21,509 nucleotides of DNA from Acetobacteraceae bacterium (GTDB lineage Bacteria > Pseudomonadota > Alphaproteobacteria > Acetobacterales > Acetobacteraceae). The translations under genes and the position numbers were made by a program. Positions 8,522-16,707 of the stretch are shown here, piece after piece (positions within the stretch are counted from its first letter, which is position 1; each line of letters opens with the position of its first letter). The stretch covers positions 1 through 21,509 of the forward strand of contig CANJXD010000028.1 in NCBI GenBank assembly GCA_947478535.1. The letters are read 5' to 3'. The notes below the pieces were generated by a model. That model did not search any database. It saw nothing but the letters and a program-made list of their open reading frames with translations, and was not told the origin of the DNA.

Positions 8522-9096
8522 CGGCGCCCCTGCACGAAATCCCAGAAGTTGAAGGCGAAATCCTGCTGCGCCCGGGCGCCGATATGGCAGGCGAAGCAGC
8601 TGTTCAGCGGAATGTTGCGGCGCGCGCCCGCGCCATCGAAGGCGGCGTATTCCCATTCGCCGTTGCGCATCTCCGGCGGGTAGCCTTCGCCCCAGCCGCG
8701 TTCCTTCTGCTGCATGCCGATGGCGATCCAGCCGGGGATCGGGATGAAGCGGCCCTGCTGGTCCAGCAGCGGCTTGCCCTCCGCGTCCAGCCTGACGCGG
8801 GTGTCGGCCATGATGATGGTCGTGCCATAGGGCAGCGGCTGGCCGGGGCGCGCGGCGGCGAAGGCTTCCGGGTTCACATAGATGTGGCGGATGATCTTGC
8901 GGTCGGCGTTTTCCACCAGCGCGTAGCGGATATAGGTCGTCTCCCAATCCGCCGGCACGGTGATGTTGTGCGGGCCGGTGCTGTAGGGGGCCGGAGCAGG
9001 CGCCGGGGCTTGCGCCGAAGCGCCGCCCATGGCGCCCAGCACCGCCGCACCGCCCAGCAGCAGGGCCGCCGCGCCCGCCATGATGATCTTCCGCAT
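8518..9096 (-). CDS. Cytochrome P460 family c-type haem protein
   Basis: A 192-residue exported protein. The signal peptide runs MRKIIMAGAAALLLGGAAVL to about ASAQA, followed by a short Ala-Pro linker. The mature domain has the P460-family pattern: an N-terminal YIRYALVENADRKIIRHIYV strand region, YGTTIIMADTRV, the MQQKERGWGEGYP block and WEYAAFD, and near the C-terminus the haem attachment site SCFACH. True P460 enzymes oxidise hydroxylamine or detoxify nitric oxide through a Lys-haem cross-link; whether a lysine plays that part here cannot be told by eye, and many family members are uncharacterised. The ATG at 9096 has a GGGAG upstream. It is the first gene of a two-gene unit with the DUF1028 gene. 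Confidence 0.87.
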   Translation of the reverse strand: MRKIIMAGAAALLLGGAAVLGAMGGASAQAPAPAPAPYSTGPHNITVPADWETTYIRYALVENADRKIIRHIYVNPEAFAAARPGQPLPYGTTIIMADTRVRLDAEGKPLLDQQGRFIPIPGWIAIGMQQKERGWGEGYPPEMRNGEWEYAAFDGAGARRNIPLNSCFACHIGARAQQDFAFNFWDFVQGRR

Positions 9097-9174
9097 GAAA
9101 CGATCTCCCTGATCCGGTCTCTCAGCCGCATCAGGCCATGGAGTGCGACCGGATGCCAATGATGGAAACGTCAG

Positions 9175-9315
9175 TCAAACCCCGGCGCTCTGCGCCAATC
9201 AAACCCCGGCGCTCTGCGCCAATCAAACCCCGGCGCACTGCGCTAATCAAACCCCGGCGCACTGCGCTAATCAAACCCCGGCGCACTGCGCTAATCAAAC
9301 CCCGGCGCACTGCGC
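9175..9315. repeat. 24-bp tandem repeat array, six copies, overlapping the 3' end of the GST gene
   Basis: The core TCAAACCCCGGCGC begins at 9175, 9199, 9223, 9247, 9271 and 9295, exactly 24 bases apart. Two variants exist: the two leftmost units have GGCGCTCTGCGCC and the other four have GGCGCACTGCGC; both keep a small G/C dyad around the centre. On the minus strand the copy at 9295 encodes the last residues of the GST, SAPGFD, and the next one begins with its TAG. Further copies would repeat RSAPGFD-stop in the same frame. There are no spacers and the spacing is constant, so it is not a CRISPR array. Confidence 0.97.
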
Positions 9316-9983
9316 GCGAGGCCACCATGCAGCCCCAGCATCCGCTGCCGCCAGCCCTCCACCAGGTCATCCGCCGCCAGCAGCCGGAAGGGGCTGACGC
9401 AGCGCGCCCATTGGAAGCAGCCGAAGGCGATGGCGTCCGCCTGCATCGGCGCCGCACCGGCCAGGAAGGGCTGCGCGCGCAGCGCCATGCGCAGCGGGTG
9501 CAATTCGCGCCGGAAGGCCTCCACCGCCACATCCCGCCCGGCCTGCACCGCCTCCAGCGTCCGGCCGAAGCGCTTCTCCCGGCTCGCGCGGAAATAGGGC
9601 TTGTCACCGGCATCCAGCACCGCCTCGATATCCGCGACAACCAGCGGCGCGATTCCGGGGAGGAGCACGCTGTCCGCCCAGTTGTTCACGAAACGCGCGA
9701 GGGATCGCCCGGGCTCGCCGCCGAACAGGCTCGGCCGGTCCGGATAGGCTTCCTCCAGGTATTCCGCGATCGCCCAGCTATCGGCGATGGCTCGATTGCC
9801 GTCGATCAGCACCGGAACCTTGTCCGAGCCATAGGGCGCGATGACGTCCTTCTGCACGAAGCGCCACGGGATGGTCTCGACCTCCAGCCCCTTCGCCGCC
9901 AGCGCGAAACGCACCCGCCAGCAAAAGGGGCTGAACCGCCGCGCCGGATCGGCGCCGGCCAGGTCATACAGGCGGATCGTCAT
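9291..9983 (-). CDS. Glutathione S-transferase family protein, LigE/beta-etherase-like
   Basis: A 230-residue protein with a thioredoxin-fold N-terminal GST domain and an all-helical C-terminal domain. The start MTIRLYDLAGADPARRFSPF, continuing CWRVRFALAAKGLEVETIPW, resembles the LigE beta-etherase branch, in which a Ser/Pro-Phe-Cys-Trp segment replaces the usual catalytic Tyr/Ser region. KVPVLIDGNRAIADSWAIAE and YLEEAYPDRPSLFGG are the glutathione-contacting cis-Pro and Asp-Ser blocks. Known LigE-type enzymes cleave lignin aryl ethers, but most homologues have no known substrate. The ATG at 9983 overlaps the stop of the upstream PelB-like gene (ATGA). The last codons and stop lie in the first unit of the 24-bp array, so the C-terminus may have been rewritten by that repeat. 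Confidence 0.88.
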   Translation of the reverse strand: MTIRLYDLAGADPARRFSPFCWRVRFALAAKGLEVETIPWRFVQKDVIAPYGSDKVPVLIDGNRAIADSWAIAEYLEEAYPDRPSLFGGEPGRSLARFVNNWADSVLLPGIAPLVVADIEAVLDAGDKPYFRASREKRFGRTLEAVQAGRDVAVEAFRRELHPLRMALRAQPFLAGAAPMQADAIAFGCFQWARCVSPFRLLAADDLVEGWRQRMLGLHGGLARSAPGFD

Positions 9984-12181
9984 GGCTCGTTTCCTCCTCG
10001 CAGCACCGCATCGGCCGCGTCTCGCTCCCCGAGATCGGCCAGCCGCTGCGCAATCTCCCGCCGCTCCGCCTCGCTGGTGCCGGGCTGCGCGGCGCGCGCC
10101 CGCAACGCCGCCGCCAGTTCCGCCCGCCGCCCCTGCCGGGCCAGCGACGCCTCGAAGGCGCGCCGCCAGTTCGGGCCGAGCGTTTCTTCCGCCAGGCGGC
10201 GCATCGCCGGCTGCGATTCCGCCGGCGCCGCGGACAGCAGCAGGAACAGCGCCTGTTCCTGCTGCGGGCGTTGCAGGCGCGGCAGCAGGCCACGCAAGGC
10301 ACCCTCCCCGGCCAGCACGCCTTCGCCGCGCAGCCGTGCCAACACCAGCGCAGGGCCGAACCGCGCCGGCTCCGCCTCCGCGCGCTGGGCCAGCATGGAT
10401 GCAGCCTCCCGCGGGGCGAGCACCGCCAGCAGCGCCAGCCGCGCCGTCGCCAGTTCGCCGGCCGGGGAGGCGGAGACCTCGCGCCGCAGCCGGGTGATGG
10501 CGGGGTGCTGCGCCGCGCCGGAAGCTCCGGCGACGGCGCCGATTTCCGGCACCGCGGCCAGCAGCAGCACAATGCGGTTGCGCGCATCCTGTTCCGCCGC
10601 CCAGTCCAGCATATCCAGCGCCGCGGCCAGTGCCCCCGCTGTCAGCGGCCGGGCGAGGCCGAGCGTCACGCGCCCTTCCTCGGCGGTCCAACCTTCCGGC
10701 CATTCACCCCGGGCGCGCAGCGCGGCGCCGACGGCTTCCGCCAGCGCGGCATCGCGCCGCTGCGCCGCCATGGTCAGCGTCTCCGCCAGCGCGGCCGCGG
10801 AGGCGGAGCCGCCGGAGCGCAGGAACTGCACCACCTCGGCGCGCCGATCCTCCACCAGCGCCAGGCGCAGCCAGGCCTCCCCGGCCACCGGCCCATCGCC
10901 ACGGCTGCGCTCCAGGGTGGACAACGCCTGAGCGCTGCGGCCCGGCAAGGCGGAAAGCTCGGCGAACAGGCGCAGCGCGGCGGGGTCAGGGCGTGGCGAC
11001 TGGGCTTCCCGCCGCAGCCGGTCCAGCGCCGCCTGGTCCTGCCCGATCTCCCGCAGCACGGCGGCGACGCCGCGCGCACCCTCGGCGGTGCCGGAAGGCC
11101 GCTGCACCGCGGCCTCCGCGAAGCGGCGCGCCGCCGCCCGGTCGCCGCGCGCCAGGGCCACAATGGCGGCGGCTTCCGGCCGCGCCGCCAAGCGCTGGGG
11201 GTCGATCCGGCGGAACAGTTCCGGCCGCTGCGCCGCCCGCGCGGCTTCATGCAGGCGCAGCGGCAGGGCGGCCGGCCAGCCATCCGGCGGCAGCGCGGCG
11301 GCGACCTCGAAAGCCTCGTCCAGCCGGCCCTCCTTCAACGCGAGGTCGATCAGCAGGGCACCGGCGCCGGGCGGCAGGCCATCTGTCCCGCGCAGGGCCA
11401 GCAACCGGGTCAGCGCCGCGCCGGTCCACCCCGCACGCGCTTCCGCCTGCGCCAGGGACAGCGCGACGGTGGGGTCCGCCTGCACGGCGGGCGGCAGCCC
11501 TTCCAGCAGCAGCAGCGCCAAATCGGGCCGGCCATCGCCCATCAGCACGCGGCGCAGCGCCTCCAGCAGATCCGGCGCCTGGGCCAGCAGCAGGTTGCCG
11601 AGCGGGCGCATCGCAAGGGACGGGTCCGGCAGCCGCGCCGCCGCCTGCACGGCCCGCAGCGCGAGTTCCGGCGTCGGCTGCCGGCCGAGCGCCTGCAACA
11701 GCCCGGCCACGGCGCCCTGCGCGTCCCCCGCTTCCAGCCGGATGGCGGACAGGCGCATCGCTTCCTGGTCCGTGGTGGCGCCGATCGCGGCCAGCCGTTC
11801 CAGCGCATCCCGCGCCTGGGCGGAATCGCCGAGATCGACGCGCAACTCCATCGCCTCCCGCAGCGGCGCCGGCTCCCCGGTCAGGGCATGCAGGCGTTCG
11901 AGGGCGATTGCGAGTTGCAGCGGACGGTGCGCGGCGCGCAGCTGCACCGCCAGGCGGCGCAGCGACTCGGCATCCATCGGCCGGTTGGCCGGCGCGCGAT
12001 CCACCGTTTCGGCCGCGCGGTCGGCGGCGCTGCGTGGCAGGGCTTCCGCGAATCGGGCCGGACGGGGCGCATTCGGCGCCGGCAACAGCAGCGCGGCGCA
12101 GATGGACGCCACCGCGGCGGCCAGGAAGGCCACCGCGAAATGACGGGATTCCAGCACATGCGGGGGAAAGATGGCGGACAT
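9980..12181 (-). CDS. Membrane-anchored helical-repeat (TPR-like) protein, possible PelB-type periplasmic scaffold without the porin
   Basis: A 733-residue protein with one N-terminal transmembrane helix (HFAVAFLAAAVASICAALLL, about residues 14-33) and then a periplasmic Ala/Leu/Arg-rich helical solenoid to the end. Blocks such as LQLAIALERLHALTGEPAPL, DSAQARDALERLAAIG, AGDAQGAVAGLLQALGRQP and RPDLALLLLEGLP have TPR-like A/B helix spacing. Pseudomonas PelB has the same order (one TM helix, about 19 TPRs) but ends in a ~300-residue outer-membrane barrel, which is missing here: the last residues are still helical and there is no terminal aromatic beta-strand. The assignment to PelB rests mainly on its head-to-head position with pelD/pelE-like genes and is not certain. 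The ATG at 12181 has only a weak GCGGG before it. It is coupled to the GST gene. Confidence 0.6.
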   Translation of the reverse strand: MSAIFPPHVLESRHFAVAFLAAAVASICAALLLPAPNAPRPARFAEALPRSAADRAAETVDRAPANRPMDAESLRRLAVQLRAAHRPLQLAIALERLHALTGEPAPLREAMELRVDLGDSAQARDALERLAAIGATTDQEAMRLSAIRLEAGDAQGAVAGLLQALGRQPTPELALRAVQAAARLPDPSLAMRPLGNLLLAQAPDLLEALRRVLMGDGRPDLALLLLEGLPPAVQADPTVALSLAQAEARAGWTGAALTRLLALRGTDGLPPGAGALLIDLALKEGRLDEAFEVAAALPPDGWPAALPLRLHEAARAAQRPELFRRIDPQRLAARPEAAAIVALARGDRAAARRFAEAAVQRPSGTAEGARGVAAVLREIGQDQAALDRLRREAQSPRPDPAALRLFAELSALPGRSAQALSTLERSRGDGPVAGEAWLRLALVEDRRAEVVQFLRSGGSASAAALAETLTMAAQRRDAALAEAVGAALRARGEWPEGWTAEEGRVTLGLARPLTAGALAAALDMLDWAAEQDARNRIVLLLAAVPEIGAVAGASGAAQHPAITRLRREVSASPAGELATARLALLAVLAPREAASMLAQRAEAEPARFGPALVLARLRGEGVLAGEGALRGLLPRLQRPQQEQALFLLLSAAPAESQPAMRRLAEETLGPNWRRAFEASLARQGRRAELAAALRARAAQPGTSEAERREIAQRLADLGERDAADAVLRGGNEP

Positions 12182-12399
12182 CGGCCCGCAACACGTAGCC
12201 TTGCCCGGGATTCGCCGCCAGGGCCCGGAGGCCGGAAGCGCAGCACCCCGGCCCGGTCCCCTGGCGCAGCTTCCGCAAGGTCGATATGCCTTTGCACGGA
12301 GCAGAGGCGCGCGCCGCGCCGCTGCGCCGCCGGAACGGATCGGGCGGGCGGGGTGATGGCGGGCGGGATGATGGCTGGATCGGGGATGCCGCGGTGAAG
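12182..12399. promoter_or_regulatory. Divergent promoter region between the PelB-like and PelD-like genes
   Basis: About 218 bases separate the two divergent starts if PelD begins near 12400, so promoters for both operons should lie here or just inside the PelD frame. I see no convincing -35/-10 boxes, as is common in high-GC alphaproteobacteria. A small direct duplication, GGTGATGGCGGGCGGGATGATGGC, is split over 12352-12375. The only firm inference is shared control of the two divergent units. Confidence 0.35.
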
Positions 12400-14448
12400 A
12401 TGCCGACGCCCGCGGATGGGCGACGCCGCGCCGCGCCAGCCGTGGCGGAGGGCCCGGTTGGCGAGGCGGCGGAAGCCGTCCGCCGCGCCGCGCCCTTTTC
12501 GCCCTCCGCGGCGCCCTTCCCGCCGATGAGCAGCCCGGCTGTTGCACCCGCTGGCCCGCTGGTTGGCACGACAGTTGGGGCTGGCCGACCGCCCCCTTTG
12601 CCCGCGCCGCTGGCACCCAACGCACCATCGGGAGGCGCCGCCGCGCGGCCCGCCACCCCGCTCAGTGGCGTCGTGACGGGTGCCAGGGGCCGCGATCCCT
12701 GGGCGGCCCATGCCGCGCTGGCCGGGCTGCATGGCACGGGCTCCCCCGTCGCGGGCCAGGCCAGGCCAGGGGGAACTCCAGAGGGTTTCCCGGCTGCTGG
12801 CCAATCCGGCGATGGCCAGGGCCAGGCCATGCCTCTGCTGCGCGCGGAACCGCCGCCACGCCGCCCCGTCCCGCCGCCATCCCCATCCCCCCTGCTGGAA
12901 GCGCCGGAGGCCGCGCGCCCGCGCCGCCGCATGCCCTGGCAGCGCCGCACCCGCCCGGCCGAAGCCGCCGCGGATCGGCTCCGCGCGCTCGGCCGGGAAG
13001 CCGCCTTCAACCCTTCTCGCGCCGAAGCGCCGCCCGCGGAAGCTGGTGCCGCGGGATCGGCAGCCGCAGCGCCGGACGCCGCCACCGGCGCGACGCGAGG
13101 CGCAGCAATCCCGCTGGGCGGACCCTCCCCCTTGGGCATCCCGGTGCGGGCGCTGCTGGAAGGCTTCGCCCTGCTCGCTTTGCTGGTGGCGGCGGACCAG
13201 GGTCTGGGCGGCGGCAATGGCTTTGCGCAATGGCCGGTCTCCCCTTTCGCGTTGCCGGTGCTGTATGTGGCGGCGCGGCACGGGCTGGTGCCCGGCCTTG
13301 CGCTGGCGCTGGCGGCCGGGCTGCTGCGCCTCGGCCTCGCCCTCTCGACCGATGCCTGGACCGCGAGCGCCTGGGCCGAACCCCTGGCCTGGCCGCTGGG
13401 CGCCGCGCTGGCCGGCTTCTTCACCGACCAGGCCCGGCAGGGCCAGGCGTTGGCGGAAGCCGCCGCCGCCGCCGCGCGGACCGAGCGCGCCGCGATCACC
13501 GAATCGAATGACCGGCTGGCAGCGCGGGCGATGGACCTCGATGCCCGGCTCGGCGCCCGCCTGCAGGCCGCCACCGCGATCTTCGAGGCCGCCCGCGCCC
13601 TGGGCCACGGCACCGAAGGCGTGATCCGCGGCGCGACCGGCCTCGTCCGCGCCGCGACCGGGTGCGCCGCCTGTTCCTTCTGGTTCGCGGAAGACCGCAC
13701 GCTGCACCTCGTCTCGGCGGAAGGCTGGCCGGAGGGCGCGAGCCTGTCCCAGCACTTCCTGCGCGGCCCGCTGGTCGATGCCATTGAACGCGGGCGCGGC
13801 GCCCTGGTGGTAACCCGGCCCGGGGATCGCGTCGCGCTGGGCGATGAGGGGATTCTCGCCGCCCCCGTGCTCTCCCCCTGGGATGGGCTCGTGCTCGGGA
13901 TGGTGAAGATCGAGGATATCGGCTTCGCCGAGCTCCGCCTCGATACCGTGACGGCGCTGGAGGCGGTGGCCGGCTGGCTCGGCGCCGCCCTTTCCGACGC
14001 CCGGGCGCGGGAGGCTGAGGAAGCCCAGACGCTGGCGGCTGGCGGCGGCCTCGCCGGGCCCGGCGGCGGGGTGGTGGTGCCCGGCGAGGACGCGACGCGC
14101 GCGATCGGCGCGATGACGGTCCTGGCCCGGCGCGTCGGCTTCGACCTGGCGTTGCTATCGGCCGAAATCCCCTCCGGCCCGCGTGCCGCGGCAGCGCTGG
14201 AGGCAACCCGCGCGGCGATGGCGGAAGCCTTCCGCGGTTCAGACCTGCTGCTCGAAACCCGGCTGGATGAGCGGCGGATTTCGGTGCTGCTGCCTGGGGC
14301 GGCGGTGCAGGGAGCGGATGTCGCCGCGGCACGGCTGCGCGCCTTGCTGGCCGAACGCGCGCCGGCGGCGACGGCCTCCGTGCTGGTTGGCGTGGCGCTG
14401 CTGCACAGCCCCGCCCATTCCCCGCAGGCCTGGCGCCGTGGCGGATAG
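12400..14448 (+). CDS. pelD: PelD-like membrane c-di-GMP receptor (4 TM, GAF, degenerate GGDEF)
   Basis: In Pel systems PelD is the inner-membrane c-di-GMP receptor that activates polymer synthesis. Here a low-complexity Ala/Pro/Gly-rich N-terminus (to about 13130) is followed by about four transmembrane helices (13138-13430), a helical linker, a GAF-like domain (about 13560-14000) and a GGDEF-like domain (about 14090-14370). The GGDEF signature is degenerate, RLDER at 14260-14274. An inhibitory-site RxxD is intact (RGSD, 14233-14244), and an Arg lies exactly 32 residues after that Asp (14338), the spacing I recall for the three c-di-GMP ligands of Pseudomonas PelD. Start uncertain: ATG 12400 (682 residues) or GTG 12394 behind GGGGA are favoured; ATG 12829 or 12931 would remove most of the unusual N-terminus. 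It overlaps the next gene by 11 bases. Confidence 0.75.
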   Translation: MPTPADGRRRAAPAVAEGPVGEAAEAVRRAAPFSPSAAPFPPMSSPAVAPAGPLVGTTVGAGRPPPLPAPLAPNAPSGGAAARPATPLSGVVTGARGRDPWAAHAALAGLHGTGSPVAGQARPGGTPEGFPAAGQSGDGQGQAMPLLRAEPPPRRPVPPPSPSPLLEAPEAARPRRRMPWQRRTRPAEAAADRLRALGREAAFNPSRAEAPPAEAGAAGSAAAAPDAATGATRGAAIPLGGPSPLGIPVRALLEGFALLALLVAADQGLGGGNGFAQWPVSPFALPVLYVAARHGLVPGLALALAAGLLRLGLALSTDAWTASAWAEPLAWPLGAALAGFFTDQARQGQALAEAAAAAARTERAAITESNDRLAARAMDLDARLGARLQAATAIFEAARALGHGTEGVIRGATGLVRAATGCAACSFWFAEDRTLHLVSAEGWPEGASLSQHFLRGPLVDAIERGRGALVVTRPGDRVALGDEGILAAPVLSPWDGLVLGMVKIEDIGFAELRLDTVTALEAVAGWLGAALSDARAREAEEAQTLAAGGGLAGPGGGVVVPGEDATRAIGAMTVLARRVGFDLALLSAEIPSGPRAAAALEATRAAMAEAFRGSDLLLETRLDERRISVLLPGAAVQGADVAAARLRALLAERAPAATASVLVGVALLHSPAHSPQAWRRGG

Positions 14449-15577
14449 GCGGGACAGCGAGAGGCGCCGCAGCGCCGAACCCGGGGCGCTACGCGTCTTC
14501 GAACGCCGGCTGCTGGACCGCCGATCCGCCGCACGGGACGTGGGCCGCCGCGCGGCCGATCTCGGCGGTGGCAGTGCGCTGCTGCTATGCGGCATCGCGG
14601 CGACCGAAGCGCTGGTCGCCGTGGCGCTGCTTCTGGGCTGGCTGCCCGGGGCGCTGCTGCTGCATGTGCCGCTCTGCGCCGGCACGCTGGCGATCCGGCG
14701 GATGGACCCGCAGCCCGCGGGTTGGCAGGGCGCGGTGCTGCGCGCCACCGTCGCCGTGCTGCCGGTGCTGGGCCCGGTCGCCGCCTTGGCCGGGCTGGTG
14801 GCGCTGGTGGCCGGCGCGCCCAAAGGCCTGCGCGTGGCGCCCGGCCCAGCGCCGGAGGACCCGCTGGAGGCCCGGCTGGAAGCCATCGCCGGGGCGCCTT
14901 CCGTCCCGGACGGTCTGCTGATGGAAGCGCTGGTCGATGTGCTGCGCTGGGGCACGCCGGCGCAGAAGGCTCGCGCGCTGGACCTCGCGGCGCGGGCGCT
15001 GCGCCCGGGCGGGGAAGCCTTGCTGCGCCTGGCGCTCGGGGACCCCGACCCAGCGGTGCGGAACCGCGCCGAACAGTTGCGTCCCGCCGTGGAACAGCGC
15101 CTGGTGGCGACGATAGACACGCTGCGCGGCCGCGCCCGGCGCGATGGCGCGGCAGGCCGCCGTGCACTGGCGCGCCACCTGGACCGCGCCGCCTTTTCCG
15201 GCCTGCTGGACCCCGCCCGCGCCGATGCCTGCCGGGCGGAGGCAGCGGGGCTTTGGAAGGCCATCGCCGAGGCGATGCCCGAGGATGCCGAAGCCCAGGC
15301 CGCATTGGGGCGGGATCTGCTGGCGCTGGGAGATCTGCGGGCGGCGCGCGCGGCGCTGGAGGCGGCGCTGTCGCGCGGGATCGCCACCGCCGCGGTGATC
15401 GGCTGGCTGGCCGAATGCCTGTATCGCCTGCGTGACTTCGCGGCGATGGATGCACTGGTCGCCGGCTGGCGCCCGGCGTTGGAGGCCGATTCCGATGGCG
15501 GTGGCGCGCTGTCCGCGGCCTGGCGCCTGTGGCTTGCCGCCTCCCCGAATGCCTCGGTGGATTGGGGATCGGCATGA
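14438..15577 (+). CDS. pelE: PelE-like inner-membrane protein with TPR/HEAT-like region
   Basis: A 379-residue protein that in Pel systems forms an inner-membrane complex with PelD. After a charged N-terminus there are about three hydrophobic helices (LLLCGIAATEALVAVALLLG, PGALLLHVPLCAGTLAI, VLPVLGPVAALAGLVALVAG), then a cytoplasmic helical part. The block LVDVLRWGTPAQKARALDLA, then RALRPGGEALLRLALGDPDP and AVRNRAEQL, is the HEAT-like signature I associate with PelE ('D-ilr-gs-eqk-ral-li-rhf-Pe...LAL-Dp-naVRvqAa'). TPR-like helices follow (AALGRDLLALGDLRAARAAL). The start is GTG 14438, inside the end of pelD; its stop overlaps the next start (ATGA, 15574). Together with pelD this gives the best evidence that the locus is Pel-related. 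Confidence 0.72.
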   Translation: MADRRDSERRRSAEPGALRVFERRLLDRRSAARDVGRRAADLGGGSALLLCGIAATEALVAVALLLGWLPGALLLHVPLCAGTLAIRRMDPQPAGWQGAVLRATVAVLPVLGPVAALAGLVALVAGAPKGLRVAPGPAPEDPLEARLEAIAGAPSVPDGLLMEALVDVLRWGTPAQKARALDLAARALRPGGEALLRLALGDPDPAVRNRAEQLRPAVEQRLVATIDTLRGRARRDGAAGRRALARHLDRAAFSGLLDPARADACRAEAAGLWKAIAEAMPEDAEAQAALGRDLLALGDLRAARAALEAALSRGIATAAVIGWLAECLYRLRDFAAMDALVAGWRPALEADSDGGGALSAAWRLWLAASPNASVDWGSA

Positions 15578-16707
15578 CGAGCGTCGCCGGGCTGCTGGCG
15601 GCGGGGGCCTGGCTCGGCCCGGTGCTCGCCCTGGCGGCGGGGGGGCTGCTGCTGCGGCTGGCCGGTGGCGGGGCAGCAGGCGGGCCAGCAGGTGGGGCCG
15701 CAGGGCCGGCTTCGAGCGGCGGCGTGGCCTGGGAAGGCCAGGGCGCGCTGGCTGTCGCGATCGCCGCTGCTCTGCTGGCCGGCCTGCCGGCAGCGATGCT
15801 GGCCAGCGCCGCTGGCGGCCGATACGCCCCGGCCGCCATTGGCGCGACACTCGCCGCCGCCGGCGCCGTGGCAGCCGGGGCACTGGCCGGCATGGCACTG
15901 GCCGTGACGGTGGCGATGGGGCTGGCGGCGGGCGGGATGGCGCTGCTGCTGGGCGGCCTGCCGCTTGCCCTTTCGCGCCGGGCGACACCCTGGGTACCGG
16001 CGCTGGCGGGACTGCTGGTGGCGCTGCTGACGGCGAAGCTGGTGGGCGGGGTAACGGGCGGCCTGACGGCGCTCGGCCTGGGCTGCGCCATCACGGGCAT
16101 GACTGGCCTCGCGGCCGCGGCGATGCTGCCGGCGCGTCAGCGCGCCGCCCCCCCGGCTCTGCTGGCCGGGCTTGCCCTGGCGGCGGCGGCGCTGGCCGGC
16201 CCGGCGGCCGCCCTGCTGCTGGAAGGGCCGGGACGCGCGCTGGCGATCGCACCCCTGGTCGCCCTGCCGGGCCTCGGCCTGCTGGCCGTGCTGCGCGGCG
16301 CGGCACCGATGCGGCTCGCCACCTGGCTGGTGGCGGTGCAGGCGGTGGCCATGCTGCTCGCGCTGGCCATCGAAGGCGCGCCAGTGGCGGCCGGGCTGAT
16401 GCGGGCGGAGGAGATCGGCGCCTTCCGCATGGCGCTGCTCGGCAGCGCATTCCTGCCGGCGCTGGCGGCGTTGCTGGCGGTGCTGTTGGCGCGCGGCGCC
16501 TTCGGGCGGGTGGCGATCCTGGCGGCGGTCACCGCGCTGCTGTCCGTCCTCGCCGCCACCATGGCGTCCGCACCGCTGCAACCCTTCACGCTGGGGCTGC
16601 TGCTCGCGCCGCTGCTGGCCACCGCCTTGGCCGCCCCGCTCGCCGCGCGCGCGCTGGATCAGGGTATCGAGGCGGGTGACGAGGACGGGGGCGAGGAGGA
16701 GGCATGA
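15574..16707 (+). CDS. Polytopic membrane protein, possible shortened PelG-like transporter
   Basis: A 377-residue, very hydrophobic Ala/Leu/Gly-rich protein with about ten to eleven predicted transmembrane helices and an acidic C-terminal tail ([12 protein letters not shown]). PelG, a flippase-like membrane protein of about 450 residues with 12 helices, is the polytopic partner of PelD/PelE. Two local patterns resemble it: [17 protein letters not shown] at the N-terminus, like the 'alisaGPWLl' first helix, and [20 protein letters not shown] before the last three helices. However, the PelG opening MAGIGF is absent, charged residues are scarce and the protein is 80 residues short, so this is either a reduced PelG or an unrelated membrane protein. 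It begins at ATG 15574 overlapping pelE and ends overlapping glpK (ATGA). Confidence 0.6.
   Translation: MTSVAGLLAAGAWLGPVLALAAGGLLLRLAGGGAAGGPAGGAAGPASSGGVAWEGQGALAVAIAAALLAGLPAAMLASAAGGRYAPAAIGATLAAAGAVAAGALAGMALAVTVAMGLAAGGMALLLGGLPLALSRRATPWVPALAGLLVALLTAKLVGGVTGGLTALGLGCAITGMTGLAAAAMLPARQRAAPPALLAGLALAAAALAGPAAALLLEGPGRALAIAPLVALPGLGLLAVLRGAAPMRLATWLVAVQAVAMLLALAIEGAPVAAGLMRAEEIGAFRMALLGSAFLPALAALLAVLLARGAFGRVAILAAVTALLSVLAATMASAPLQPFTLGLLLAPLLATALAAPLAARALDQGIEAGDEDGGEEEA

Noticed and set aside
9097..9180. A TTGACT -35 element near 9178 for the P460 gene
   Set aside because: No acceptable -10 hexamer lies at the right distance, so I did not annotate a promoter.
9175..9315. CRISPR array
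   Set aside because: Units are contiguous with a constant 24-bp period and no unique spacers.
9138..10931. Long plus-strand frames across the GST and PelB-like genes, including a repeated PRRSAPIK-type peptide
   Set aside because: They are antisense to genes with recognisable domains, and the repeat peptide simply reflects the 24-bp array.
14438..15577. A generic TPR protein unrelated to Pel
   Set aside because: The hydrophobic N-terminus, HEAT-like block and position after a PelD-like gene together fit PelE better, though this remains a motif-level judgement.
11247..16100. A 1617-codon open frame on the minus strand
   Set aside because: It is antisense to pelD, pelE and the polytopic gene and partly out of frame with the PelB-like gene. 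Its Arg/Pro/Ser/Ala-rich product has no domain; such frames arise from high GC.
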